This document shows, piece after piece, positions 16,956 through 25,835 of a stretch of DNA of 64,000 bases (position 1 is the stretch's first letter; the number at the start of each line of letters is the position of its first letter). The notes under the pieces were generated by a model. It ran no database searches. It was not told the origin of the DNA and saw only the letters and a list, made by a program, of their open reading frames with translations. The stretch comes from Pseudomonas entomophila (GTDB lineage Bacteria > Pseudomonadota > Gammaproteobacteria > Pseudomonadales > Pseudomonadaceae): assembly GCF_029193575.1 (NCBI RefSeq), contig NZ_JARGCS010000037.1:43061-107060 (forward strand), written 5' to 3'. The position numbers and the translations under genes are program-made.

Positions 16956-18758
16956 ATGCACCACTTCCCCCTGACCCTTACCGGCTGGCTCGACGCTTAC
17001 CAAAACGGCGACACCCCCGAAGCCTTGCTCGGCAACCTGCTGGCCAGCCTTGACGCCGACGACACCGCCTGGATCACCCGCGCCACTCCAGCGCAACTCC
17101 AGGCCCAGTTGCAGCGCCTGGCCCAACTGCTGGCCGAGCACGGCGGCAACCGCAAGGCACTGCCGCTGTACGGCGTGCCGTTCGCCATCAAGGACAACAT
17201 CGACGCCGCCGGTTGGCCCACCACCGCCGCCTGCCCGGCGTTCAGCCACATCGCCCGCAGCGACGCCACCGTGGTCGCGCGCCTGTGCGCCGCCGGCGCG
17301 GTGCTGATCGGCAAGACCAACCTCGACCAGTTCGCCACTGGCCTGGTCGGCACCCGCTCGCCCTACGGCGCGGTACCCAACAGCTTCGACCCGGCCTACG
17401 TCAGCGGCGGCTCCAGTTCCGGCTCGGCCAGCGTGGTCGCCCGTGGCCTGGTGGCGTTTTCGCTGGGCACCGACACGGCCGGCTCCGGGCGCGTGCCGGC
17501 CGGCTTCAACAACATTGTCGGGCTCAAGCCGACCAAGGGCTGGCTGCCCAACACCGGCCTGTTGCCGGCCTGCCAGACCCTGGACTGCATTTCGATCTTC
17601 GCTTTGACCGTGGCCGACGCCGATGCGGTGGCCCAGGTGGCCGGGGGCTTCGACGCCGCCGACCCGTACTCGCGGCGCAACCCGCAACGCGCTCCGGTGG
17701 CCATCGGCAAGGCGCCGAAGCTGGCGGTGCCGGACACGCTGGAGTTCTTCGGCGACGCGCAGAACCAGGCCGTGTTCGAGCAGGCGCTGGCGGCGCTGCG
17801 CGAACAGGGCGCGAGCCTCACCCCGATCGACTTCAGCCCGTTCCGCGAACTGGCCGAAGAGCTTTACTACGGCCCCTGGGTCGCCGAACGCACCGTCGCC
17901 ACCGCAGGCGTGGCGCCCGAGGACATGGACCCGGTGGTGCGGGGCATCGTCGCCAACGGCCACCAGTACAGCGCCTGCGACACCTTCAAGGCCGAGTACC
18001 GCCGCGCGGCCTTGTCACGCCGCATCGAAGCGGCGCTGGCGGGCTTCGACGCCCTGGTGGTGCCGACCTCGCCCACCCACCGCACCCTGGCCGAAATGGC
18101 CGAGCAGCCGGTGTTGTTCAACAGCCAGTTCGGCACCTACACCAACTTCACCAACCTCGCCGATCTCAGCGCCCTGGCGCTGCCCGCCGGGCTGCGCGAC
18201 GACGGCCTGCCCAGCGGCATCACCCTGATCGCCCCGGCCTGGCACGACCGCGCCCTGGCGGACCTCGGCCGGCGTTGGCAGGCCGCATTGGCGTTGCCCC
18301 TGGGCGCCACCGACCGCCAGGCGCCCGTGCAGTCCCCGGCGCCCCAGTCGAACGATTGCGTGCGTGTGGCCGTGGTCGGCGCGCACCTGACCGGCATGCC
18401 GCTGAACCACCAGCTCACGACCCGCGACGCGGTGCTGGTGGAGCAGACCCTGACCAGCTTCGACTACCGCCTCTACGCCCTCGAAGGCACCGTGCCGCCT
18501 AAGCCGGGCCTGGCCCGCAGCAGTGATGGCAGCGCGATCATCGTCGAGCTGTGGGACATCCCCCTGGCGCGCTTCGGCGAGTTCGTCGCCGAGATCCCGC
18601 CGCCGCTGGGCATCGGCAACCTGCAACTGGCCGACGGCCGCTGGGTCAAGGGCTTCATCTGCGAGCCGCTGGCCTTGGGCAATGCCCGTGACATCACCAG
18701 CTTCGGTGGCTGGCGCGCATTCATCGCCGCACAAGCGACCCGTCCTTCCCACGCCTGA
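16956..18758 (+). CDS. atzF: allophanate hydrolase
   Basis: 600 residues. It hydrolyses allophanate (urea-1-carboxylate) to two NH3 and two CO2, the second step of ATP-dependent urea breakdown. The amidase-signature domain (about 1-440) has the Ser-cisSer-Lys residues in FAIKDNID, SGGSSSGSAS and GTDTAGSGR. The C-terminal allophanate-hydrolase domain (about 470-595) includes VAVVGAHLTGMPLNHQL and FGGWRAFIAA. The ATG at 16956 is preferred to a TTG eight codons earlier. It is followed 9 bp later by the urea carboxylase gene. Confidence 0.95.
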   Translation: MHHFPLTLTGWLDAYQNGDTPEALLGNLLASLDADDTAWITRATPAQLQAQLQRLAQLLAEHGGNRKALPLYGVPFAIKDNIDAAGWPTTAACPAFSHIARSDATVVARLCAAGAVLIGKTNLDQFATGLVGTRSPYGAVPNSFDPAYVSGGSSSGSASVVARGLVAFSLGTDTAGSGRVPAGFNNIVGLKPTKGWLPNTGLLPACQTLDCISIFALTVADADAVAQVAGGFDAADPYSRRNPQRAPVAIGKAPKLAVPDTLEFFGDAQNQAVFEQALAALREQGASLTPIDFSPFRELAEELYYGPWVAERTVATAGVAPEDMDPVVRGIVANGHQYSACDTFKAEYRRAALSRRIEAALAGFDALVVPTSPTHRTLAEMAEQPVLFNSQFGTYTNFTNLADLSALALPAGLRDDGLPSGITLIAPAWHDRALADLGRRWQAALALPLGATDRQAPVQSPAPQSNDCVRVAVVGAHLTGMPLNHQLTTRDAVLVEQTLTSFDYRLYALEGTVPPKPGLARSSDGSAIIVELWDIPLARFGEFVAEIPPPLGIGNLQLADGRWVKGFICEPLALGNARDITSFGGWRAFIAAQATRPSHA

Positions 18759-18767
18759 GGAATCGCC

Positions 18768-21700
18768 ATGTTCAGCACCGTACTGATCGCCAACCGCGGC
18801 GAAATCGCCGTCCGTGCCATCCGCACCCTCAAGCGCCTGGGGGTGCGCGCCATCGCGGTCTACTCCGATGCCGACCGCAATGCGCCGCACGTGGCCCTGG
18901 CCGACCAGGCCTACGCCCTGGGCGGCGACAAGCCGGCCGACAGCTACCTGCGCATCGACAAACTCCTGGCCATCGCCCGTGAAAGCGGTGCCCAGGCGAT
19001 CTACCCCGGCTACGGTTTTCTCTCCGAAAGCGCCGAGTTCGCCGAGGCCTGCGAAGCCGCGGGTATCGCCTTCGTCGGGCCCACCGCCGGGCAGATTCGC
19101 GAGTTCGGCCTCAAGCACCGTGCCCGCGAACTGGCCAGCGCCGCTGGCGTGCCGATGACCCCGGGCACCGGCCTGCTCGACAGCCTCGACCAGGCGCTGG
19201 TCGAAGCCGAGCGCATCGGCTACCCGGTGATGCTCAAGAGCACCGCGGGCGGTGGCGGCATTGGCCTGACCCGCTGCGACGACGCCGACGCGCTGCGCGC
19301 GGCCTACGACAGCGTCAAGCGTCTGGGCGAGCAGTTCTTCCGCGATGCCGGGGCGTTCCTCGAGCGTTTCGTCGACCGCGCCCGGCACATCGAGGTGCAG
19401 ATCTTCGGTGACGGCCAGGGCCGGGTGCAGGCCCTGGGCGAGCGCGACTGCTCATTGCAACGGCGCAACCAGAAGGTGGTCGAGGAAACCCCGGCGCCGT
19501 GCCTGCCCCAGGTCACCCGCGAGGCGTTGCACAAGGCCGCGGTGCAGTTGGGCGAGAGCGTCGCCTACCGCAGCGCCGGCACGGTCGAGTTCATCTACGA
19601 CGCCGCGCGCGATGCGTTCTATTTCCTGGAGGTCAACACCCGCTTGCAGGTCGAGCACCCGGTCACCGAGATGGTCACCGGTGTCGACCTGATCGAGTGC
19701 ATGCTGCAGGTCGCCGCGGGCGACAGCCCGGATTGGGCGCGCCTGCAACGGCCACCCCAGGGGCATGCCTTCGAGGTGCGGCTGTATGCCGAAGACCCGC
19801 TGAAAAACTTCCTGCCCAGCCCTGGCACCCTCACCGAGGTGTACTTCCCCGAAGGCGTGCGGGTGGACGGCTGGATCGCCACCGGCACCCAGGTCACCGC
19901 CCATTACGACCCGATGATGGCCAAGCTGATCGTCCACGGCGCCGACCGCGACGACGCCCTGGGCAAGCTGGGCGCGGCGCTCGCCGCCACGCGCCTGCAC
20001 GGGATCGCCAGCAACCTCGACTACCTGCGCCAGGTGGTGGCCGAGCCGCGCTTCGTCGCCGGCAAGGCCTGGACCCGCCTGCTCGACGATTTTACCTATT
20101 ACCCCAGCGCCATCGAAGTGCTGGAGCCTGGCACCTATTCCAGTGTGCAGGACTTCCCCGGCCGCCTGGGCTACTGGGACGTCGGCGTGCCACCGTCGGG
20201 GCCGATGGACGACTTCGCCTTCCGCCTGGCCAACCGCATCGTCGGCAACCATGAAAGCGCGGCGGGGCTGGAGTTCACCCTGCAAGGGCCGACCCTGCGC
20301 TTCCACTGCGACGCGGTGATCGCCCTGACCGGCGCCGACTGCCCGGCCGACCTCGACGGCCAGCCCGTGGCCTACTGGCAGCCGTGCCCGGTCAAGGCCG
20401 GCCAGGTGCTGACCCTGGGCCGCGCACGCAGTGGCTGCCGCACCTACCTGGCGGTGCGCAACGGCCTGGACGTGCCGCTGTACCTGGGCAGCCGCTCGAC
20501 CTTCGCCCTCGGCCAGTTCGGCGGCCACGCCGGGCGCACCCTGCGCCCCAGCGACGTGCTGGCGATCTCGCAACCGGCGCTGGCCGCCTGCACCACCCCA
20601 GCACCGATCAGCGCGCCCCAGGCCCTGGACCCAAGCCTGGTGCCGGCCTATGGCGACACCTGGAGCATCGGCGTGCTCTACGGTCCTCATGGCGCACCGG
20701 ACTTCTTCAACGAGGCTTCCATCGAGACCTTCTTCGCCAGCGAATGGCAGGTGCACTACAACTCCAACCGCCTTGGTGTGCGGCTGTCCGGGCCCAAGCC
20801 TGAATGGGCCCGCGCCGACGGTGGCGAGGCCGGCCTGCACCCGTCCAACGTGCACGATTGCGAGTACGCCATCGGCGCGATCAACTTCACCGGCGACTTC
20901 CCGGTGATCCTGGCCAAGGACGGCCCGAGCCTGGGTGGTTTCGTCTGCCCGGTGACCATCGCCAAGGCCGAGTTGTGGAAGGTCGGCCAGCTCAAGCCGG
21001 GCGACCGCGTGCGCTTCCACCCGATCAGCTTCCGCCAGGCGCGCAGCCTGGAGCAGGCACAGTTGGGCAGCGTGCAGGCGCTGGCGGCGATCAGTGCGGT
21101 GAGTTTGCCGGCCCCAACGCTGGCCCCAGGCACCGCCAGCTCGGCGACGATCCTCGCCGAACTGCCGGCCAGCGCCGCGCGGCCTCGGGTGGTGTACCGT
21201 CAGGCGGGCGACGCCTATGTGCTGATCGAGTACGGCGACAACGTCATGGACCTGGCCCTGCGCCTGCGCGTGCACCTGCTCAGCGAAGCGCTCAAGGCCG
21301 CGGCCATTCCCGGCCTGGAGGAGCTGGCGCCGGGCGTGCGTTCGCTGCAACTGCGCTACGACAGCCGGGTGCTCGACCAGCACGCCTTGGTGCAGGCCCT
21401 GTTGCAGCTCGAACAGGGCCTGGGCGACGTGGCGCAGGTCAAGGTGCCCAGCCGCATCGTGCACCTGCCGATGGCCTTCGAAGACAGCGCCACGCTCGAC
21501 GCGGTGACCCGCTACCGCGAGACCGTGTGCGCCGAGGCGCCGTGGCTGCCGAACAACGTCGACTTCCTGCAACGCATCAACGGCCTGGCCGGCCGCGAGC
21601 AGGTGCGCGACATCCTGTACGACGCCAGCTACCTGATCCTGGGCCTGGGTGACGTCTACCTCGATGCCCCGTGCGCGGTGCCGCTGGACCCGCGCCACCG

Positions 21701-22397
21701 CCTGCTCAGCTCCAAGTACAACCCGGCGCGCACCTTCACCGCCGAGGGCACGGTGGGCATCGGCGGCATGTACCTGTGCATCTACGGCATGGACTCGCCC
21801 GGCGGCTACCAACTGGTCGGGCGCACCTTGCCGATCTGGAACACCTGGCGCAAGAATGCCCAATTCGCCGGCAACCAGCCGTGGCTGCTGCACTGCTTCG
21901 ACCAAGTGCGCTTCTACCCGGTCAGCGAGGCCGAGCTCGACGCCTTCCGCGAGGCGTTCCGCGAGGGCCGGGCGCAGGTGCGCATCGAGCACGGCGAATT
22001 CGACTTCGGCCAGTACCAGCGCTTCCTGGCCGACAACGCCGAGGACATTGCCGCCTTCCAGCAGCGCCAGCGCGCCGCCTTCGACGCCGAGGTGCCGTTG
22101 TGGCGGGAGGCCGAGGCGGCGCTGGAGGTGGCCGAGGCGCCAGTGCTGCCGCAGGGCGAGGGGCTCGACGGGCACCTGGTCAGCGCCGAGATGAGCGGCA
22201 GCGTGTGGAAGGTGTTGGTCGAGGATGGCCAGTGGGTCGAGGCCGGCACGCCGCTGCTGGTGGTCGAGGCGATGAAGATGGAGCTGGCGGTGACCGCGCC
22301 GGTATCCGGTTGGGTCAAGGCCCTGTACAGTGCGCCCGGCAAAGCGGTCACGCCGGGTGACGCACTGCTGCTGTTGGCACCGATGGAGGCGGCCTGA
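18768..22397 (+). CDS. uca: urea carboxylase
   Basis: 1209 residues. This biotin enzyme carboxylates urea to allophanate with ATP and bicarbonate. In order: a biotin carboxylase module (about 1-445; MFSTVLIANRGEIAVRAIRT, KSTAGGGGIGLTR, EVNTRLQVEHPVTE); a KipA/AHS2-type domain (about 445-780; PGTYSSVQDFPGRLGYWDVG, PSGPMDDFAFRLAN); a KipI/AHS1-type domain (about 800-1040); and a C-terminal biotinyl domain with VEAMKMEL (lysine near residue 1168). It could instead prefer guanidine, as some relatives do, but carboxyguanidine deiminase genes and a guanidine riboswitch were not recognised. It abuts the GntR gene. Confidence 0.95.
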   Translation: MFSTVLIANRGEIAVRAIRTLKRLGVRAIAVYSDADRNAPHVALADQAYALGGDKPADSYLRIDKLLAIARESGAQAIYPGYGFLSESAEFAEACEAAGIAFVGPTAGQIREFGLKHRARELASAAGVPMTPGTGLLDSLDQALVEAERIGYPVMLKSTAGGGGIGLTRCDDADALRAAYDSVKRLGEQFFRDAGAFLERFVDRARHIEVQIFGDGQGRVQALGERDCSLQRRNQKVVEETPAPCLPQVTREALHKAAVQLGESVAYRSAGTVEFIYDAARDAFYFLEVNTRLQVEHPVTEMVTGVDLIECMLQVAAGDSPDWARLQRPPQGHAFEVRLYAEDPLKNFLPSPGTLTEVYFPEGVRVDGWIATGTQVTAHYDPMMAKLIVHGADRDDALGKLGAALAATRLHGIASNLDYLRQVVAEPRFVAGKAWTRLLDDFTYYPSAIEVLEPGTYSSVQDFPGRLGYWDVGVPPSGPMDDFAFRLANRIVGNHESAAGLEFTLQGPTLRFHCDAVIALTGADCPADLDGQPVAYWQPCPVKAGQVLTLGRARSGCRTYLAVRNGLDVPLYLGSRSTFALGQFGGHAGRTLRPSDVLAISQPALAACTTPAPISAPQALDPSLVPAYGDTWSIGVLYGPHGAPDFFNEASIETFFASEWQVHYNSNRLGVRLSGPKPEWARADGGEAGLHPSNVHDCEYAIGAINFTGDFPVILAKDGPSLGGFVCPVTIAKAELWKVGQLKPGDRVRFHPISFRQARSLEQAQLGSVQALAAISAVSLPAPTLAPGTASSATILAELPASAARPRVVYRQAGDAYVLIEYGDNVMDLALRLRVHLLSEALKAAAIPGLEELAPGVRSLQLRYDSRVLDQHALVQALLQLEQGLGDVAQVKVPSRIVHLPMAFEDSATLDAVTRYRETVCAEAPWLPNNVDFLQRINGLAGREQVRDILYDASYLILGLGDVYLDAPCAVPLDPRHRLLSSKYNPARTFTAEGTVGIGGMYLCIYGMDSPGGYQLVGRTLPIWNTWRKNAQFAGNQPWLLHCFDQVRFYPVSEAELDAFREAFREGRAQVRIEHGEFDFGQYQRFLADNAEDIAAFQQRQRAAFDAEVPLWREAEAALEVAEAPVLPQGEGLDGHLVSAEMSGSVWKVLVEDGQWVEAGTPLLVVEAMKMELAVTAPVSGWVKALYSAPGKAVTPGDALLLLAPMEAA

Positions 22398-23123
22398 ATG
22401 CAATTGATCGACCCCAAGCGCGGCGCCAGGCCGCGCCCGGAGAACCTGGTGGAGCAGATCTATGCCCAGCTCAAGGACGACATCTTCGAGTTCCGCCTGA
22501 TCCCGGGCGACCGTTTCAGCGAGGGCGAGGTGGCCGAGCGCATGCAGGTCAGCCGCACCCCGGTGCGCCAGGCCTTGCACCGGCTGGAGCGTGAAGGCTA
22601 CCTGGACGTGCTGTTTCGCAGTGGCTGGCAGGTGCGGCCGTTCGACTTCAAGCATTTCGAAGAACTCTACGATGTGCGCATCGTCTTCGAGCTGGAGGCC
22701 GTGAGCCGCCTCTGCGCCCGGCCCGAAGGGCCGCTGCCGGCGCCGTTGCAGGCGCTGCGCGAGATCTGGCACGTGGCGCCCGAGGCGCGGCTGGAGGATG
22801 GGCGCGAGGTGTCACGCCTGGACGAGCGCTTCCACTGCCAGTTGGTGGAGGCGGCGGGTAACGCCGAGATGGCCCGTTTGCATGCGCGGGTCAGCGAGCA
22901 GATCCGCATCATCCGCCGGCTGGACTTCACCCAGGCGCCGCGGGTGAGCCTGACCTACGAGGAGCATGGCAGCATCCTCGACGCGATCCTCGAACGGCGC
23001 TGCGAGGATGCCCAGCGGCAGTTGCGCGCGCACATCGAGGCGAGCAAGGCGCAGGTGCACAAGATCACCTTGCACATGTTGCAGAGCACGCGGGAAAGGG
23101 CGGTGGCGGGCGGCGGTGGTTGA
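22398..23123 (+). CDS. GntR-family regulator, FadR/FCD subfamily
   Basis: 241 residues. An N-terminal winged helix (EQIYAQLKDDIFEFRLIPGD, RFSEGEVAERMQVSRTPVRQ) is followed by an all-helical FCD ligand domain (FEELYDVRIVFELEAVSRLC, LDERFHCQLVEAAGNAEMAR, HGSILDAILERRCEDAQRQL). The start codon directly follows the urea carboxylase stop, so it is the last gene of the operon and probably regulates it. The ligand is unknown; allophanate or urea are obvious candidates. Confidence 0.92.
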   Translation: MQLIDPKRGARPRPENLVEQIYAQLKDDIFEFRLIPGDRFSEGEVAERMQVSRTPVRQALHRLEREGYLDVLFRSGWQVRPFDFKHFEELYDVRIVFELEAVSRLCARPEGPLPAPLQALREIWHVAPEARLEDGREVSRLDERFHCQLVEAAGNAEMARLHARVSEQIRIIRRLDFTQAPRVSLTYEEHGSILDAILERRCEDAQRQLRAHIEASKAQVHKITLHMLQSTRERAVAGGGG

Positions 23124-23127
23124 GTGC

Positions 23128-23877
23128 TCAGCCAAACACTTCACCCAGCAACCCCGGCAACACCTCGCCCGCCTTCCCGGCAATCGCCATCTCCCGTGGG
23201 TGCCGTCCAGCCACCGCCTGCGGGTTGATGTGCAGCACATGCGCCCCGGCGTCCAGCGCCAGCCGCGGAATCGACGCCGCCGGCTGCACCACCCCGGAGG
23301 TGCCCACCGACAGCAACAGGTCACAGGCCGACGCTGCCGCGAATGCCTGTTCCAGCACCGCTTCAGGCAGGTATTCGCCAAACCACACCACCCCTGGCCG
23401 CAACGGACCTGCGCAATGCGTGCAGCGTGGCGGTGTGATGCGCCGCCCCGCCAGCGCGCCTTCCGGCAACGGCAGGCTGGCCGCGACGGGGCGGGCACAG
23501 TCGAAACAACGCGCGGCCTCCAGCCGCCCATGCAGGTGCAACACCTCGCGGCTGCCGGCGCGTTCATGCAGGTCGTCGACGTTCTGCGTCACCAGGGTCA
23601 GCCGTGGCACCCGCGTGGCCAGCTCGGCGATCGCCCGGTGCGCGGCGTTGGGTTGGGCCAGGGCGATGCCAGCGCGGCGCATTTCGTACCAGCCCCAGAC
23701 CAGCGCCGGGTCCTCGGCGAAGCCTTCGGCACTGGCCAGTCGCGCCGGGTCGAAGTGCTCCCACAGGCCGGTCAGGCGATCACGGAAGGTAGCGATGCCG
23801 CTTTCGGCCGAGACCCCGGCCCCGGTGAACACCACCACATGGCGGGCGTTGGCGAGCAGTTGCGAGTCGAAGGTCAT
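23128..23877 (-). CDS. cobB: Sir2-family NAD-dependent protein deacylase
   Basis: 249 residues. It removes acyl groups from lysines with NAD. Family motifs are present: GAGVSAESGIATFRD (NAD-binding), TQNVDDLHERAG, the catalytic histidine in LHLHGRL, four zinc cysteines in two pairs (CFDC and CTHC), and the NAD-site GTSGVVQPA. ATG 23877 fits the usual sirtuin N-terminus; the open frame upstream reads into unrelated sequence. It is convergent with the GntR gene, with a 4-bp gap. Confidence 0.92.
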   Translation of the reverse strand: MTFDSQLLANARHVVVFTGAGVSAESGIATFRDRLTGLWEHFDPARLASAEGFAEDPALVWGWYEMRRAGIALAQPNAAHRAIAELATRVPRLTLVTQNVDDLHERAGSREVLHLHGRLEAARCFDCARPVAASLPLPEGALAGRRITPPRCTHCAGPLRPGVVWFGEYLPEAVLEQAFAAASACDLLLSVGTSGVVQPAASIPRLALDAGAHVLHINPQAVAGRHPREMAIAGKAGEVLPGLLGEVFG

Positions 23878-23997
23878 GGTCTCTCCAGGGGCATGAGGCC
23901 GGCTCACTCTGCCAGTGGCGCCCGGCAGCGACAAGATCCGAATGAACCCTCGCGGTGAGCGGCAACCCAACCCAGTACATGCCAACGGGAGAAGCTC

Positions 23998-24210
23998 ATG
24001 GAATTCGGAACGCTGTGGATCATCATCGCCGCCGTGGTCATCCTGCTGGAGGTCCTGGCGATCTGGCACATCATCGGCAGCGACCGGCGCGCCGAACGCA
24101 AGATGCTGTGGATCGTCTTCGTGGTCTATGCGCCGTTCCCGGGGCTGCTGTTCTGGGCCTGGCGCGGGCCACGGGCGGTGAAGGGCAGGGCGGTGCTGGA
24201 AGAGAAGTGA
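23998..24210 (+). CDS. small membrane protein with PLDc_N-type domain
   Basis: 70 residues: MEFGTLWIIIAAVVILLEVL forms one membrane helix, a polar stretch (SDRRAERKM) follows, then a second helix (LWIVFVVYAPFPGLLFWAWR). This two-helix layout matches the phospholipase D N-terminal (PLDc_N) family of small proteins. GGAG lies 9 bp before the ATG. The role is unknown. Confidence 0.8.
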   Translation: MEFGTLWIIIAAVVILLEVLAIWHIIGSDRRAERKMLWIVFVVYAPFPGLLFWAWRGPRAVKGRAVLEEK

Positions 24211-24314
24211 CGGCGGGTAGTGGCCGGCCCGACAGTGGGCCGGCCGCCTGGCGTCAGACGTCGATGTGAGCAAGCGATCACCCTGCCGGATACCGAAAGG
24301 CGCGAGGGCAGGGG

Positions 24315-24913
24315 CTACTTGATACGTCGGCCGAGGTCCTCGACGCTGCGGCGCAGGTTGTCCAGTTTGCGATCCTGCTCGGAAACGCTCCGGCTCAGGC
24401 TGTTGAGCTCGCTGCTGCTGGACGACGAGCCCGCCTTGCGCGACAACTCGTCGACGGTGCGTTGCAGTTGCGCCAGCGCGCGCTTCTGCTCCTCGACTTG
24501 GCGCTGCAAGCCGGCGGTGTCCTTGGAACTGTCGTTGCCGCCGCGCTTGAGCAGTTCGAGTTGCTTGCCCTGTTCCTCGACCCGGCGTTGCAGGCTGGCG
24601 TTGTCCTGCCCGCCGCTACGCTTGAGTTCGTCGATCTGCCGGGCCTGTTCCTCCACGGTGCGGGCGAGCTTGGCCAGCAGGCTGGTGGCATCGGCTTGTT
24701 GTTGCAGGGTCTTCTTCAGCTCGTCGAGGTTGATCCGGCTGTCGGTCATCAGGTTGCCACCACCGGCCTGGGGCTCGACCAGCAGCAGGGTGGCGTTGTA
24801 GGCGGGTTGCTTGTCGCGGAACTCCAAGGCCTGGGCGGGGCCTGCAACAGGCCCAGGCCGAGGGTTGCGGTCAGCAGGGAAAAGGCAAAGCGACGAGAAC
24901 GGGAGGCGCGCAT
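24315..24913 (-). pseudogene. secreted coiled-coil protein, frameshifted after the signal peptide
   Basis: From the ATG at 24913 the frame gives a good signal peptide, MRASRSRRFAFSLLTATLGL GLLQA, then falls into nonsense. One base away the frame reads ALEFRDKQPAYNATLLLVEP and continues to 24315 as a long heptad-rich coiled coil (LKKTLQQQADATSLLAKLAR, TVEEQARQIDELKR, QVEEQKRALAQLQRTVDELS). The shift lies at the GGGCGGGG run (24833-24840). Restored length is about 199 residues. Two regions with 'RRVEEQGKQLE' and 'RQVEEQKRALA' look like internal repeats. The function is unknown; an envelope or periplasmic scaffold is plausible. Either a true mutation or a homopolymer error explains the break. 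Confidence 0.7.
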
Positions 24914-25010
24914 GTGTGGCATTCCTTGTCAGTGCCGATATGGCACATCGCTATGATGGCGAAATCCCTGTTTTGTTCCGTGGGACCTGAGCCTGTTGCG
25001 CGGCGCCCCT

Positions 25011-25715
25011 TCATACCCCGCGGGTCAACCCGCCATCGACGCGGATATTCTGCCCGGTGATGTACGCCGCCCCTTCACTGGCCAGGAAGGCGATGGTCGC
25101 GGCGATCTCTTCGCTTTTGCCATAACGCTTGAGCGGCACGCTGTCGCGGCGCTGCTCGGTGGCGGGCAGGCTGTCGATCCAGCCGGGCAATACGTTGTTC
25201 AGGCGGATGTTGTCCTTGGCATAGGTGTCGGCAAAGATCTTGCTGAACGCCGCCAAACCCGCGCGGAACACGGCCGACGTGGGGAACATCTCGCTGGGCT
25301 CGAACGCCCAAGCGGTGGAGATGTTGATGATCACGCCGCCTTGCTGGCGCTGCATGAGCGGCGTCACCAGGCGGGCAGGGCGGATGACGTTGAGCAGGTA
25401 GGTGTCCATGCCCTTGTGCCAGTCCTCGTCGCTGATCTCCAGGATCGGTGCGCGCGGGCCGTGGCCGGCGCTGTTGACCAGCACATCGACCCGGCCCCAT
25501 TGCCGCTCGGTGGCCTCGACCAGGCGCTTGAGGTCGTCGTTGCACTGGTTGCTGCCGGTGATGCCGATGCCACCGAGTTCCTGGGCCAGGGCCTCGCCCT
25601 TGCCCGAGGAGGAGAGGATCGCCACCTTGAAGCCGTCGGCGGCCAGGCGACGGGCGGCGGCGGCCCCCATGCCGCTGCCGCCGGCGGTGATGATGGCTAC
25701 TTTTTCTACTGACAT
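25011..25715 (-). CDS. SDR-family oxidoreductase lacking the YxxxK motif
   Basis: 234 residues with a Rossmann fold (VAIITAGGSGMGAAAARRLA; the usual TGxxxGxG has the form TAGGSGMG), VDVLVNSAGHG, and a C-terminal GQNIRVDGGLTRG. The catalytic region reads INISTAWAFEPSEMFPTSAV FRAGLAAFSK: at the expected Tyr-x3-Lys the residues are Ser and Arg. A standard SDR reduction is therefore doubtful; it may bind a cofactor for another purpose or use other residues. It is near a GcvA-like LysR gene in the same orientation, 120 bp apart. Confidence 0.85.
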   Translation of the reverse strand: MSVEKVAIITAGGSGMGAAAARRLAADGFKVAILSSSGKGEALAQELGGIGITGSNQCNDDLKRLVEATERQWGRVDVLVNSAGHGPRAPILEISDEDWHKGMDTYLLNVIRPARLVTPLMQRQQGGVIINISTAWAFEPSEMFPTSAVFRAGLAAFSKIFADTYAKDNIRLNNVLPGWIDSLPATEQRRDSVPLKRYGKSEEIAATIAFLASEGAAYITGQNIRVDGGLTRGV

Positions 25716-25835
25716 GAGGGGCTCCGGTGAGGGCTGGGGTGTGAGGGGGTTCAGACTAGCACCGGCATTGCAGAGTAGAGAGGCAGTGGGCGTTTGTCAT
25801 GGCAGTAGAATTTCTATCGGGTAGATTGAGGCCCC

